The notes: generated by a model from the letters alone, not told the origin. DNA of 63,092 nt from Wandonia sp964447015 (GCA_964447015.1 CAYUQU010000011.1:1-63092), one strand, 5' to 3'. Positions 27,886-37,222 are shown, counted from the first letter of the stretch. Made by a program: numbers and translations.

Positions 27886-28887
27886 TTAATGTTTTATTAT
27901 CTTACGGACAATTTTCTGTGAGTCTGCTATTATAGCAATAAAATATACTCCACCTTCCCCTTCAAAATGAATCTGAGCCTTCCCCGATTTAGGATTGTTT
28001 TCTATCCATATAACTTGCCCAGCCAAATCCGAAACAATAATTTGTTCTACTTGGGATTCTATATCCCATTCTATATGAATTATATCACTAAACGGATTCG
28101 GATACACCAAAAAATGTAACGTTGAAAACTCATCCAAACTTGCTTCATCCGATTCATGAATCACACCAATTGCATCTAAATCAAAACCTCCTGAACTGAA
28201 AGGTGTATTGAACAAATCATTGATTGCATTCCCTTGACTGTCATAACGTGCATACAACGGATTAATCGAACCAACCACATCAATAATTCTAACATGTGTA
28301 ATATTGTTTAAATCAATATTAGCCGAATCAATCAAATCTTCTAAATCAAATGGTGTCCCATATCCTTGGCGATATTTCCCTGCCAAATTGTGAATTTTCG
28401 TAGCGTCCAAACTGCCGAAACCATCAATTTGTGTATCTGTTTGTGTCAGCGAAATAGATGGGAAACGCACAAATCGATTTCCATCGGAACTTACTTCTAC
28501 AAAGGCCAATTCCAAATAAGTGTCCGAAAAGCCATTCTCAAAGACACAAAAATCGTATCCTTCACCGTTTCGGATTGGTTTTGCAAACGTAAGTGTCGCC
28601 ATTCCGCCATCTCCCAAAGACACGATATTCATCGAATTCCCTTCTGCTGCTCCTAATGCTTCTTCTGGTGTACCAAAAGATGCATAACTGCTACCTTCAT
28701 GTTCTGCAGATGGGTTAGAAATATCAATTAACTCGCGAACAACTTCTATTCCAGTTGCCCACGCTACGATAGTTGATGAATCTTTATGAATAGCCGTTGT
28801 ACCTACTTGTCCAGCGGGAGGAGCGTATTGAGCAATTGATAAACCACTCAAAAGCACACTAATTAATGTTGTTAATGTTGTTTTCAT
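27886..28887 (-). CDS. Surface protein with T9SS type A sorting domain, B12 operon member
   Basis: 333 residues. Signal peptide to about residue 19 (SGLSIAQ). The central ~230 residues have the pattern of a secreted beta-sandwich family (SLGDGGMATLTFAKPI, YDFCVFENGF, AFVEVSSDGNRFVRFP, GGFDLDAIGVI), which I recall near TonB receptors in B12 loci of Bacteroidota. The C-terminus is a T9SS type A signal (FLVYPNPFSDIIHI ... VYFIAIIADSQKIVRKIIKH). Six bases separate it from the BtuG-like gene. Proposed role: surface capture of corrinoids; binding is inferred from operon and riboswitch only. Confidence 0.8.
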   Translation of the reverse strand: MKTTLTTLISVLLSGLSIAQYAPPAGQVGTTAIHKDSSTIVAWATGIEVVRELIDISNPSAEHEGSSYASFGTPEEALGAAEGNSMNIVSLGDGGMATLTFAKPIRNGEGYDFCVFENGFSDTYLELAFVEVSSDGNRFVRFPSISLTQTDTQIDGFGSLDATKIHNLAGKYRQGYGTPFDLEDLIDSANIDLNNITHVRIIDVVGSINPLYARYDSQGNAINDLFNTPFSSGGFDLDAIGVIHESDEASLDEFSTLHFLVYPNPFSDIIHIEWDIESQVEQIIVSDLAGQVIWIENNPKSGKAQIHFEGEGGVYFIAIIADSQKIVRKIIKH

Positions 28888-28893
28888 ATTGTT

Positions 28894-29976
28894 TTATTGT
28901 GGTGAAATAAATATTGTTTTATTGGGATTTAACCCACTTGTATATTCAAATAATAAATGACCATTAAGGTCGATAACCATTACTTTTCCTTGATTAATAT
29001 ATCCTTTTGCATCACTCAAAACAAGTACATCTTGCCCAAGTATTTGCATATATTGAATTCCATATAAGGTCTCGATATTCAAATGACCTACAATGTTCTC
29101 TTGCTCAATTGCCATTGTTTGGGAATTCATCACCATTAATTTTGAAGTTCCTTGCGAACTGTTGTAATGCGTCAAATAGAGTTTTCCGTTTACCGCTACC
29201 ATTGAACCGACTTCTAATTCTAAAGACTCTATTACTTGCCAATTCGTAGGATTAAGTTTTACCAAACGTGTTGGAATACTTGTGTAATTTCCACGCGCAA
29301 CAACAAATAAATTCCCGAAATCATCCTGCACAATGCGCCCTGGATTTCTGCCGACTGTAATTCGCTCTATTTCATCCATGTTGGGCAATTGGAACACGCT
29401 CACGGTGCTGTCTCCTCCTGTTGTTAATCCTCCGGAATTAGACACCAATAGTTTATCATCAACAACACACAAACCATCTGGGTTATTTCCAGCAAGAACT
29501 ATATTCTGAATTGAAATTGAAGTCGTATCTATCTTAAAAATCGAACCATCAAAAGCGGAAACGTAAGCGAATTCACCATAAAACCGAATCTGACGAGGCG
29601 AACTTCCACTGTTATTATTCGTGAGTGATAAATGCTTTATCAATTCTCCTGATTTTCTATCAATGACATGTAAGATGTGTGAGTTATTCACGACAATATA
29701 AATCTTGTCTCCATAAACCGCTAAATCGTTCCCCGTATCTCCTAATCCAAGTCCTGTTTTTGATTCGAAGACCTGATAATGTGTTTTATGCGTATGCAAA
29801 TCATACCACGTCAATGTAGAATTGTTTTGCTGAAAAAGTCCTTCGTTCAAAGTCAATAAACCATTTCCCAAAGACGCCGGCAGTTCAGAGTCCTCCGCAA
29901 CAGGTTTCTTGCAAGAAAATGAAACCAAAGCCAAAGAAATGATAATTAAGAAATTCCTTAACCACGCCCCCTTCAC
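28894..29976 (-). CDS. BtuG-like surface beta-propeller lipoprotein
   Basis: 360 residues from GTG at 29976. That start gives VKGAWLRNFLIIISLALVSFSC, a clean lipoprotein signal. The frame is also open upstream through a heptanucleotide repeat to ATG 30018, but the added residues (LQIADCRLQI) are just the repeat translated. The mature chain is a YncE/DUF5074-type propeller with recurring blade motifs (GNDLAVYGDKIYIVVNNS, LRQIRFYGEFAYVSAFDG-like, GRNPGRIVQDDFGNLFVVARG, YLTHYN). In gut Bacteroides, BtuG of this fold sits on the BtuB receptor and binds B12 with extreme affinity. Position between tonB receptor and BtuF genes under a cobalamin riboswitch fits the same job. Confidence 0.8.
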   Translation of the reverse strand: MKGAWLRNFLIIISLALVSFSCKKPVAEDSELPASLGNGLLTLNEGLFQQNNSTLTWYDLHTHKTHYQVFESKTGLGLGDTGNDLAVYGDKIYIVVNNSHILHVIDRKSGELIKHLSLTNNNSGSSPRQIRFYGEFAYVSAFDGSIFKIDTTSISIQNIVLAGNNPDGLCVVDDKLLVSNSGGLTTGGDSTVSVFQLPNMDEIERITVGRNPGRIVQDDFGNLFVVARGNYTSIPTRLVKLNPTNWQVIESLELEVGSMVAVNGKLYLTHYNSSQGTSKLMVMNSQTMAIEQENIVGHLNIETLYGIQYMQILGQDVLVLSDAKGYINQGKVMVIDLNGHLLFEYTSGLNPNKTIFISPQ

Positions 29977-30003
29977 AATCTGCAATCTGCAATCTGCAAT
30001 CTG
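29976..30003. repeat. Four-copy heptanucleotide tandem repeat at the BtuG-like start codon
   Basis: Four perfect copies of CAATCTG (CAGATTG on the coding strand), ending on the first base of the GTG start. It lies between the TonB-receptor stop (30008-30010) and the GTG. As 7 is not a multiple of 3, loss or gain of a copy shifts the frame from ATG 30018 and changes spacing to the GTG. Confidence 0.9.
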
Positions 30004-30007
30004 TAAT

Positions 30008-32062
30008 TTACTTCCCATTCCACCCAAATTTTAATCCAACTTCAAAATTTCTGCCTGGCATAGGAAAACTACGAATCACTTGATAGTGCGTATCGAAAAG
30101 ATTATTGACTTTGCCATAAATTCTAACCTGCGTTGACTTCAGCTTGATAACTCCCGAAAGACGTACACTGTGCAACCAATATTCATCCAACACATTTGAA
30201 GCGATATTCTCTCCCAACACAAAACGAAAATCGTAATAACCCACTTCATAAGAAAGCTGTAAGAATTTCCATTCAGCAACAAGCTCACCCGAATAATTCC
30301 AATAAGGCGTATAGGGAATTTGATGTCCGTATGTTGATGAATTTCGATCCGTGATATCGCGTGAAACGTTGAGGGATGTTTTTTGAATCAATTGCAGCGC
30401 TTTCTTTTTATCTTCAGAACGTTTTTCAAGCATAACCGCAGCGTCAAAACCATAACTCAATACTTCTCCTACATTGCGCACCGACCAGACAAACAAGTTT
30501 TGCGTAGGAATTGTGACAATCTTATCCTTTATATGTCCTACAAAACCGTCAACACTGACTTCCAAAGACAAACTCCGTTCAAATTTCGCATTCCACGTAC
30601 CTCCTAAATTGAACATCTTGGCTTGTTCAGGTCTCAAGTTTGTGTTTCCAATTTGACCGAAAAATAATTCGTTAAATGTGGCTACTCGAGCGGTTTGACC
30701 GAGAGAAGTTCTGAAACTAAGTAAATGCTTATTTTTAAAAAGATGATAATTTGCACCTATCGATGGCGTCCAAATCGGCGTGTTTCTCCAAACGCTGTCA
30801 GCATGATTTCGTTCCGTAAGTAATTGTACTGGCAAATCTACACGCAGCACCCAATTTGAAGGTTTCCACACCAAACCAGCAATTGCAAAACTTCGGTGTC
30901 TAACTGGACTTTGGACTGCGTCTGTATTACCCTCAAGTGTTCCAAACATATATTGTGCACCCCAACTTACTGAAAGTTTATTTATGATAGCATAAATGGA
31001 ACTATGACTTACATCCAATGTCTGTTCTTGGTAAATTTCTTTATGCTCCTCTCCTATTGAAAAAGGATTGCGGTAATCCGTCAACTGACTGCCGTAATTG
31101 ACATAATTCTTCGACTTCAGCTTATTGCGCACAAGTTGATATTGAAGATTAAATGCCAAATTTTCATTCAACAAAGTCTGGTGATTTTCAGGTTGATAAA
31201 ACACAATGGCTCCTGGCAACACTTTGTCACTCTGAAAATACTGCACCCCGCCCTGAATCAATTGACCAGGTTTTAACTCTACTCCTCCTCCAACACGAAA
31301 AGCTCCCTCGCGAATGACATTATTGTAGCGCACATCTTCAATCGTTGTCAGTCCATTTTCATATTCGAAAGGATAAGCACCTCCGAAATACATTCCGTAT
31401 CCATTGGCAGAGAAGTACGATTTTTTACCAGAGAAATACGTATTAGCAGACCACTTGTGACGATTAAAAGAGCCGTACAACCCACTCAACTCAACTTTCT
31501 TCCGGTTGGGAATAAACATATAATCAGTTGTGAATACTTGCAACATTCCACCGTGAGTTTTAGCTAGGACGGGAATTCCCCATTCATCTACTCCGTTCAT
31601 AGAGAACTTTACAGCTTCAATAAAGTCGGCCTGAATATCACCTAAGTTTGTGCTTCCATTTTGATGAAAAATAGCTGGCATTCCATTAGTCAGCACAACA
31701 AAGTGCTGCGAACCTAATCCACGTGCATTCATTGTTTTCAATCCTCCCACTCCACCATAAGAGCGGAGAAAAATTCCTGGAAAAGCTCGAGTAAGATCTC
31801 CTAAATCATCTGGCTTTCGGCGCTCTATTTCGTCTCTTAATACGATACCCCCAGAAACTGTAGAAAGTGACTGCGGAACGAGCTGAATCGAGTCGCGATG
31901 CATTATTTCAACTGTATGAAAAACCTTTCCTGTTAGCGTATCAGGCTGAGCACAAGCAGTGTTTTGAGTTAATGTCCCCATAAAAAACAACCAACCCCAA
32001 AGTAATTTAAGCCACGAAAAGCGACTTAACATTTTATTTACTTTGGGGTTGAGTTGAACCAT
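30008..32062 (-). CDS. TonB-dependent outer-membrane receptor, BtuB-like
   Basis: 684 residues. Signal peptide (most likely from the internal Met11, ATG 32032), cut near TACAQ. A plug domain follows (~60-165: PDDLGDLTRAFPGIFLRSYGGVGGLKTMNARGLGSQ in outline, then VVLTNGMPAIF), then a ~500-residue barrel with an aromatic end (FEVGLKFGWNGK). No carboxypeptidase-like N-terminal domain, so it is BtuB/CirA-like rather than SusC-like. The cobalamin riboswitch upstream and the BtuG- and BtuF-like genes downstream make cobalamin the most likely substrate. It begins 14 bases after the DUF4465 gene. Confidence 0.9.
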   Translation of the reverse strand: MVQLNPKVNKMLSRFSWLKLLWGWLFFMGTLTQNTACAQPDTLTGKVFHTVEIMHRDSIQLVPQSLSTVSGGIVLRDEIERRKPDDLGDLTRAFPGIFLRSYGGVGGLKTMNARGLGSQHFVVLTNGMPAIFHQNGSTNLGDIQADFIEAVKFSMNGVDEWGIPVLAKTHGGMLQVFTTDYMFIPNRKKVELSGLYGSFNRHKWSANTYFSGKKSYFSANGYGMYFGGAYPFEYENGLTTIEDVRYNNVIREGAFRVGGGVELKPGQLIQGGVQYFQSDKVLPGAIVFYQPENHQTLLNENLAFNLQYQLVRNKLKSKNYVNYGSQLTDYRNPFSIGEEHKEIYQEQTLDVSHSSIYAIINKLSVSWGAQYMFGTLEGNTDAVQSPVRHRSFAIAGLVWKPSNWVLRVDLPVQLLTERNHADSVWRNTPIWTPSIGANYHLFKNKHLLSFRTSLGQTARVATFNELFFGQIGNTNLRPEQAKMFNLGGTWNAKFERSLSLEVSVDGFVGHIKDKIVTIPTQNLFVWSVRNVGEVLSYGFDAAVMLEKRSEDKKKALQLIQKTSLNVSRDITDRNSSTYGHQIPYTPYWNYSGELVAEWKFLQLSYEVGYYDFRFVLGENIASNVLDEYWLHSVRLSGVIKLKSTQVRIYGKVNNLFDTHYQVIRSFPMPGRNFEVGLKFGWNGK

Positions 32063-32076
32063 TGTGAGACTATGAA

Positions 32077-33045
32077 CTATTTTATCACAATACGTTGAGT
32101 GGTACTATTCAACTTAAGTAAGTACATACCACTTTGTAAATCTGTCACATCCATTGAAGTGCCTGATGGCAACTCACTAAATTCTCTTATTACTTGACCT
32201 GACAAATTAATCAACTGAGCATTTATCACTTCCACACCTTCGTATTTAACTGTGATATGAGTTGTTGCAGGATTTGGATAAGCTGAGAAAGAAGTGGATT
32301 CTGACGACATAAGACCTGCAGTTGATACAGGCTCAAATGTCACATTATCCAATGCAAAATAATTTGGTGTATTCATTCCCCAATCACCAACATCAGACGA
32401 CTCCAATCGAAAAGTTAGTTGATTAATTTCACCCAAAGATGTCAAATCAATTGACTCCCAAGTATCAATAATGTAGTCTTCTAAATCATCAGCAAAACGA
32501 TAATCAGCTAAGTAAAAAATAACTGAGTCAGTCATTTCTGCTTCGCTATCCCAACCAAAAATGATTAATCTGAACCAATCTTCACCATTTGTTCCATCAT
32601 CGTCTCCGTTTGCATCTGTAGTTGAACCAAACTGCTTTCCAAACGCATCACCGTCACGCATCGAAAGTGCAGCATACGTTGTGTTCGTAACCATTATGCT
32701 CTCGATGACACTCGTTTGGTCAAACGTAATCGTACCATTCTGATTCCACACAGCATAATTGTCAGAACCACTAGCTCCTGTTCCTACAAACCCACTGTAT
32801 TGATTAGCATACCCTTCTGTAGTATTATCCGTTTCCTTCGAATAAGCAAATCCAGACCATGAGCTCCAGTCTGTATTATAGCTATTCGAAAATGTGAGAG
32901 AACTACTCTGAAACATTCCTGATTCATCTGAACCGTTCCAGTAATTTTGACTGTCTGGGAAAGTCAATTCTTCAAAATCAACAGTTTGTTGACCAAATGC
33001 CATACTTGTCGTAATGGCCATCGCAAATAGTAGCGACTTTTTCAT
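32077..33045 (-). CDS. DUF4465 surface protein with T9SS type A sorting domain
   Basis: 322 residues from ATG 33045 (MKKSLLFAMAITTSMAFGQ is the signal peptide; the ORF runs to 33159 but the extra part is riboswitch leader). The DUF4465 body shows FEELTFPDSQNYWNGSDESG, WSSWSGFAYSKETDNTT and GYANQYSGFVG in turn. The end is a type A T9SS signal (FSAYPNPATTHITV ... MYLLKLNSTTQRIVIK). DUF4465 proteins in gut Bacteroides are B12-locus lipoproteins; I recall BtuH as a corrinoid-binding member but cannot verify it here. First gene behind the riboswitch. Here sorting by T9SS replaces lipidation. Confidence 0.85.
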   Translation of the reverse strand: MKKSLLFAMAITTSMAFGQQTVDFEELTFPDSQNYWNGSDESGMFQSSSLTFSNSYNTDWSSWSGFAYSKETDNTTEGYANQYSGFVGTGASGSDNYAVWNQNGTITFDQTSVIESIMVTNTTYAALSMRDGDAFGKQFGSTTDANGDDDGTNGEDWFRLIIFGWDSEAEMTDSVIFYLADYRFADDLEDYIIDTWESIDLTSLGEINQLTFRLESSDVGDWGMNTPNYFALDNVTFEPVSTAGLMSSESTSFSAYPNPATTHITVKYEGVEVINAQLINLSGQVIREFSELPSGTSMDVTDLQSGMYLLKLNSTTQRIVIK

Positions 33046-33194
33046 AAGCATAAAGTTTAGGATGCAGCAATTTTGTTTTTGGCTACATCGGGTTAAACAT
33101 ATACTTACAGGGAAAATTAGAAAAACCTGGTTACAAATCAGCATACGATTCGAAACCAAATTTCCAGCTTTTGTCCTGAAAGCGAAAACTTCAT

Positions 33195-33369
33195 GATTAA
33201 TGGCAGGTATTCTGACTTGTCTCCCGTTTTATTCGCCTTCCCACCAACCAAGAGGTCAACAGTGGCATAATGAATAAACCGTTAAGAGACTTACAGCTGC
33301 AGGAACAGTTCTTGATTTTAACAAGATTCCCTTTTTCATTTCAGGCATTGACCCGAAAACCATAAATCG
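33195..33369 (-). ncRNA. Cobalamin (AdoCbl) riboswitch
   Basis: On the minus strand the class-defining blocks come in order: closing stem P1 GATTTATGG (33361-33369) with CCATTAATC (33195-33203, one mismatch), AAAAAGGGAATC, ACTGTTCCTGCAGCTGTAAG, CCACTG, GGGAAGG, and the B12 box AAGTCAGAATACCTGCC. It lies 149 bases before the DUF4465 start and should switch off the six-gene uptake operon when adenosylcobalamin is plentiful. The expression platform between 33046 and 33194 is not resolved; no clear intrinsic terminator is seen there, so control of translation is likely. Confidence 0.95.
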
Positions 33370-33397
33370 CTGTAAAGGTAAACAAATATTCTTATGG

Positions 33398-33439
33398 GTA
33401 AAAAAATAACGCACCTAGTAATCTTAAGTGCGTTATTTT
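33398..33439 (-). terminator. Rho-independent terminator of the 1238-residue surface protein gene
   Basis: A 15-bp stem (33403-33417 with 33425-33439, one G-U pair) with a seven-base loop, followed on the minus strand by a run of T. It separates the surface protein gene from the riboswitch operon. Confidence 0.92.
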
Positions 33440-33457
33440 CAAAACTAAATTAACGAT

Positions 33458-36400
33458 TTAGCGAATCAAATTAACATGCCCGACAATAGAATGTCTTTTG
33501 TCAATTCCATTTATTTTGAATGTAATTTTCCAGATATAGACCCCATCTTGAACAATACCTCCACCATAAGTCCCATCCCATCCCACATCTGCATTATTCG
33601 ACTCAAATAATACTTCTCCCCATCGATTAAATATCAACATATTGAAGTTATAAGGATCATATCCAAGTGTAAAGATCGGCTTAAATACTTCGTTGAAATC
33701 GTCATTATCAGGTGTGAACGTGTTTGGTATGTAATAAACCAGTTCTTCATTTACCACAACTAACTGACTAATTGTATCTGTACACCCAAAATCAGAATAA
33801 GCTACAAGTGTTACCAAATAAGATCCTCCTTCATCACTTGGAAATTCGTGAATTGGCGATATTTCAGAAGAATTGGCTGAACCATCTCCAAAGCTCCAGT
33901 CATAAGAAGACGCCCCAATACTCTCATTAATCATTTCAGATTCCCAGTCTAATGTCGATAAAATATTAGGTGTTGGAGTAAAGTCTGCATCAGGATATGG
34001 ATACGCACAAACGTATTGCGGAATTGTGTGAGTATTCGTACATCCTTCAACAGTAGTAACAGTATAAGATACAGTAAAGCATCCTGCACCACTAAATGAA
34101 TGAGTGACTACATCACAATCATTAGACGTTGACCCATCTCCAAAATTCCAATTACAGCTTGCAATATTTCCTGTAGTATTTGCTACAAATTCAGTCACTA
34201 CAGGCATACATCCATCTAAAATATCTCCGACGAAATTCACTTGTGGTGTTGGCGTCCAAATTATATCCATTTGATCTGATGCTTGACATCCATTATTATC
34301 TGTTCCTATAACAGTATACGTACCAGACGATGTAGGTACAAATGATTGACCATTAATCGCTCCATTATCCCAGACATAAGAAGATGCACCACTCCCTGTC
34401 AAAACAACTGTATAATCCTCACAAACCGCAATATCATTACCCGCTGACACAATTGGTAAAGGATGAACTGTAACAGTAACAGTTCCTACTTGATTTTGTC
34501 CACACGTCATTGGCGAACTTTCTTCAACTCCAAGTAAATCAAAAACAAAATCACCTGAAACATTTGTTGGAACTGAAATAGTTACCGTACTCCCTCCTGT
34601 TGTCGAAATGGTTTGATCAGCTCCCCCATTAAACGAGTATGTAAACGTAAATGGTTCTACTCCATTCTGACCTTCGAAAGTAACCAATGGTTCAGCATCA
34701 TTTAAACAAACCTGAGTCGTTCCATTGATTGTAGCTGTTGGAAGTGGATTTACTTCTACAGTAATTGTACCTATTTGATTTTGAGAACATCCATTTGCAT
34801 CTACAACACTTACAATATTATAATCAAAAGTTCCTACTTGATTAGTCGGTGCACCAACGATAACATCGTTATTTCCAACTTGCGAAGAAACAACTTGATT
34901 TGCTCCACCATTTATATTATAAGTAAATGTATATGGATTGGTCGCTCCTGCTCCTTCAAAAAGCACATCTGGATTTGTATCATATTGACACACACTGACA
35001 GTTCCATTTATCGTAGCTGTTGGTAAAGGCGTGATTTCAATAATTACAGATTCATTTTGATTCTGATTACATTGTGAAACAGATGATTCCTCCACGTTTA
35101 CCAAATTATACTCAAAAGTACCAGCAACTCCAGTTGGAACATTAACTGTAACAGAAGATGACGCTCCTACTGTTGATACCATTTGATTAGCTCCTCCATT
35201 AATATTATATGTAAAAGTATATGGTGGAGTCCCATTTTGCCCTGTAAATGTAACCTGGGGTTCTGGACTGTCAACACAAATCGTAGTTGCACCAGAAACA
35301 CTTGCTTCGGGTAAAGGGCTGACAATTACTGTCGCTAAACCAACCTGAGCTTGTCCACATGCACCTGATCCACTTAATACGCTAACTAAGTTATAATTAA
35401 ACGTCCCTGTATTATTTGTGGGTACTGGCACATCAATAGTATTATCTCCCATTGCTGTTACTGCTATCAAATCAGGCCCACCATTTATATTATAAGTAAA
35501 TGTATATGGTGAAACTCCATTTGCCGCTGTAAAAGTTATTTGCGGTTCCGCATCATTTAAACACACATTTGAAGTCCCCGCAATTGTTGCAGTTGGAAGA
35601 GGATTAACTGTTACTTGAGACGTGTAGGAGTCGTAACATCCATCGGCTGAATAAACCGTAAGCTCCACATCATAAACTCCTGAATTCGGATATTGATGAC
35701 TCGCAAGCGTATAGGTGCCCGTTGTCTGTGGTACCCCAGCAATTGCTCCGTTGGAGTGTGGAGTTTCGATTCCGTCACCAAAATCCCATTGATAGGTAGT
35801 GATGCTACCACCAGCATCAATTACCGTTTCATCTGAAAACTGAATTTGATCTCCTTGGCAAATTTCAATTGGATTAGCTAGAAAATCAGGTTGCGGAACT
35901 GGGAATGGTTCAATGTCAATTTCTACTAAAATATTACAACTAGCTCCTTGCACAGGGGTTACCTCACACCAATAATTCCCAGCAGTATTTATACCAATTT
36001 CTTGGGTAACTTCACCTGTGCTCCACAAATAGCTTGCAGCTCCATCTGGAGCACGTAGTATTGTATTTTGACCATCACAGTAAGCTTCGATTTCCAGTAC
36101 TTCACAACTAGCATCCACATAGGCGTAACCATAGTGTCCTGATTGGGAGCAGTCACCTACAGCAAACTCCATAACAACATCCTGTCCAACATAATCCTCC
36201 AAAGACGCGAATACTGTTGTCCAGTCTCTATAGGTGACACCTCCATTAGTAATCCATCCCGTTTGACCGTCACCACCGTACGCTTCATATTCTGCACATG
36301 CAATACTTTGTCCACTTTCATCATATAGCCTCACTCTTACAAAAGGTTGCTCACCAATTGTATGACTTGGATCTTCTAATATTGCTGCATAGCTGTAGGT

Positions 36401-37174
36401 AAAAACAGTACTACTTGCATCCACTAAAAAAGTTTGACGTAATACAGATGCCCGTGATCCTGTTCCCGTTCCATCACCAACCCTTACAGAACAAGATCCT
36501 CCGTCTGGACTTACCATTGGCACTCCAACTATCGGATCATTACCACCTGTTACAATTAAATGTTGGTCATTTCCACTTCCTGGACATCCTCCACCAGGGG
36601 TATATGCCACCGGATTAATTACTTCAAAAGGATTATTGTTTACACTACCGCAATAAGTCTCCCACCCAGTATAATCACATGTTTCAAAATCAGCATTATT
36701 ACAGGGCTCACCAGCAGCACGGGTACCAAATGTTTCAATATTATTAGGATTATCTTTCGGAATCGTATAGTATTTTCCTATATGGATAACATCAGAACTC
36801 AAGTCTTGAGGCTCTTCTAACCAAATATCATTCTCATAGATTGAAATCAATAAGTCTATTTCACTCACCACATTCTCAAGTTGAATTGAATTTTTGCATA
36901 AACCGTCGATTAGTTTTTGCATAATCACACCCGCATGAATCTGATTTAATTGCGTAAACCTATTTATGGTCATACCATATCTCCCTAAAAAATAAGTCTG
37001 ATAATCAATATCATTCAGATATTCTGCCAATTGATTCTCAGCATTCTCTCTACAATGCAATAATTCGAAATCTGCACAACTGTGGGAATCGCAGTTGTGT
37101 GCACTTTGACCATTTACAGTATTCAAACCGACTACGGTAAATAACCCTACAAGGGTAATCAGTATTTTTTTCAT
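33458..37174 (-). CDS. Giant surface protein with four internal ~88-residue repeats, PKD domains and T9SS type B sorting domain
   Basis: 1238 residues. Signal peptide to ~23 (VNGQ), a Cys-rich helical N-terminus (~25-130, HNCDSHSCADFELLHC), a lectin/CUB-like beta region (~155-360), PKD domain (~461, WDFGDGIE), four tandem ~88-residue Ig-like repeats (~521-911; each has PLPTATI, a Cys, EPxVTFxGxNG, PYTFTYNINGG, VPTxxxGTF and CxQxQ), two more PKD domains (~1008 and ~1093) and a type B CTD (~1150-1238, IPNTFTPDNDDFNE to GHVNLIR). Exported by T9SS and kept at the surface, presumably as an adhesin. Promoter -7 element at 37223-37230. Confidence 0.92.
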   Translation of the reverse strand: MKKILITLVGLFTVVGLNTVNGQSAHNCDSHSCADFELLHCRENAENQLAEYLNDIDYQTYFLGRYGMTINRFTQLNQIHAGVIMQKLIDGLCKNSIQLENVVSEIDLLISIYENDIWLEEPQDLSSDVIHIGKYYTIPKDNPNNIETFGTRAAGEPCNNADFETCDYTGWETYCGSVNNNPFEVINPVAYTPGGGCPGSGNDQHLIVTGGNDPIVGVPMVSPDGGSCSVRVGDGTGTGSRASVLRQTFLVDASSTVFTYSYAAILEDPSHTIGEQPFVRVRLYDESGQSIACAEYEAYGGDGQTGWITNGGVTYRDWTTVFASLEDYVGQDVVMEFAVGDCSQSGHYGYAYVDASCEVLEIEAYCDGQNTILRAPDGAASYLWSTGEVTQEIGINTAGNYWCEVTPVQGASCNILVEIDIEPFPVPQPDFLANPIEICQGDQIQFSDETVIDAGGSITTYQWDFGDGIETPHSNGAIAGVPQTTGTYTLASHQYPNSGVYDVELTVYSADGCYDSYTSQVTVNPLPTATIAGTSNVCLNDAEPQITFTAANGVSPYTFTYNINGGPDLIAVTAMGDNTIDVPVPTNNTGTFNYNLVSVLSGSGACGQAQVGLATVIVSPLPEASVSGATTICVDSPEPQVTFTGQNGTPPYTFTYNINGGANQMVSTVGASSSVTVNVPTGVAGTFEYNLVNVEESSVSQCNQNQNESVIIEITPLPTATINGTVSVCQYDTNPDVLFEGAGATNPYTFTYNINGGANQVVSSQVGNNDVIVGAPTNQVGTFDYNIVSVVDANGCSQNQIGTITVEVNPLPTATINGTTQVCLNDAEPLVTFEGQNGVEPFTFTYSFNGGADQTISTTGGSTVTISVPTNVSGDFVFDLLGVEESSPMTCGQNQVGTVTVTVHPLPIVSAGNDIAVCEDYTVVLTGSGASSYVWDNGAINGQSFVPTSSGTYTVIGTDNNGCQASDQMDIIWTPTPQVNFVGDILDGCMPVVTEFVANTTGNIASCNWNFGDGSTSNDCDVVTHSFSGAGCFTVSYTVTTVEGCTNTHTIPQYVCAYPYPDADFTPTPNILSTLDWESEMINESIGASSYDWSFGDGSANSSEISPIHEFPSDEGGSYLVTLVAYSDFGCTDTISQLVVVNEELVYYIPNTFTPDNDDFNEVFKPIFTLGYDPYNFNMLIFNRWGEVLFESNNADVGWDGTYGGGIVQDGVYIWKITFKINGIDKRHSIVGHVNLIR

Positions 37175-37222
37175 AATAGTAGTAGTGTTAACCGATTAAT
37201 ATAAACTATGTTAACATTGCTT

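Noticed and set aside
29977..30027. Reading the BtuG-like frame from 30018 or 30027 through LQIADCRLQI as real protein
   Set aside because: The residues are the heptamer repeat translated, and this string is a known signature of such repeats in many genomes; the GTG at 29976 gives a normal lipoprotein signal.
33046..33159. Upstream extension of the DUF4465 protein (38 residues)
   Set aside because: This is riboswitch leader; the extension has no signal-peptide logic, whereas ATG 33045 starts a perfect one.
34430..35620. Repeat array in the surface protein as a CRISPR-like array
   Set aside because: The repeats are in-frame protein modules of ~88 codons with no constant short repeats or unique spacers.
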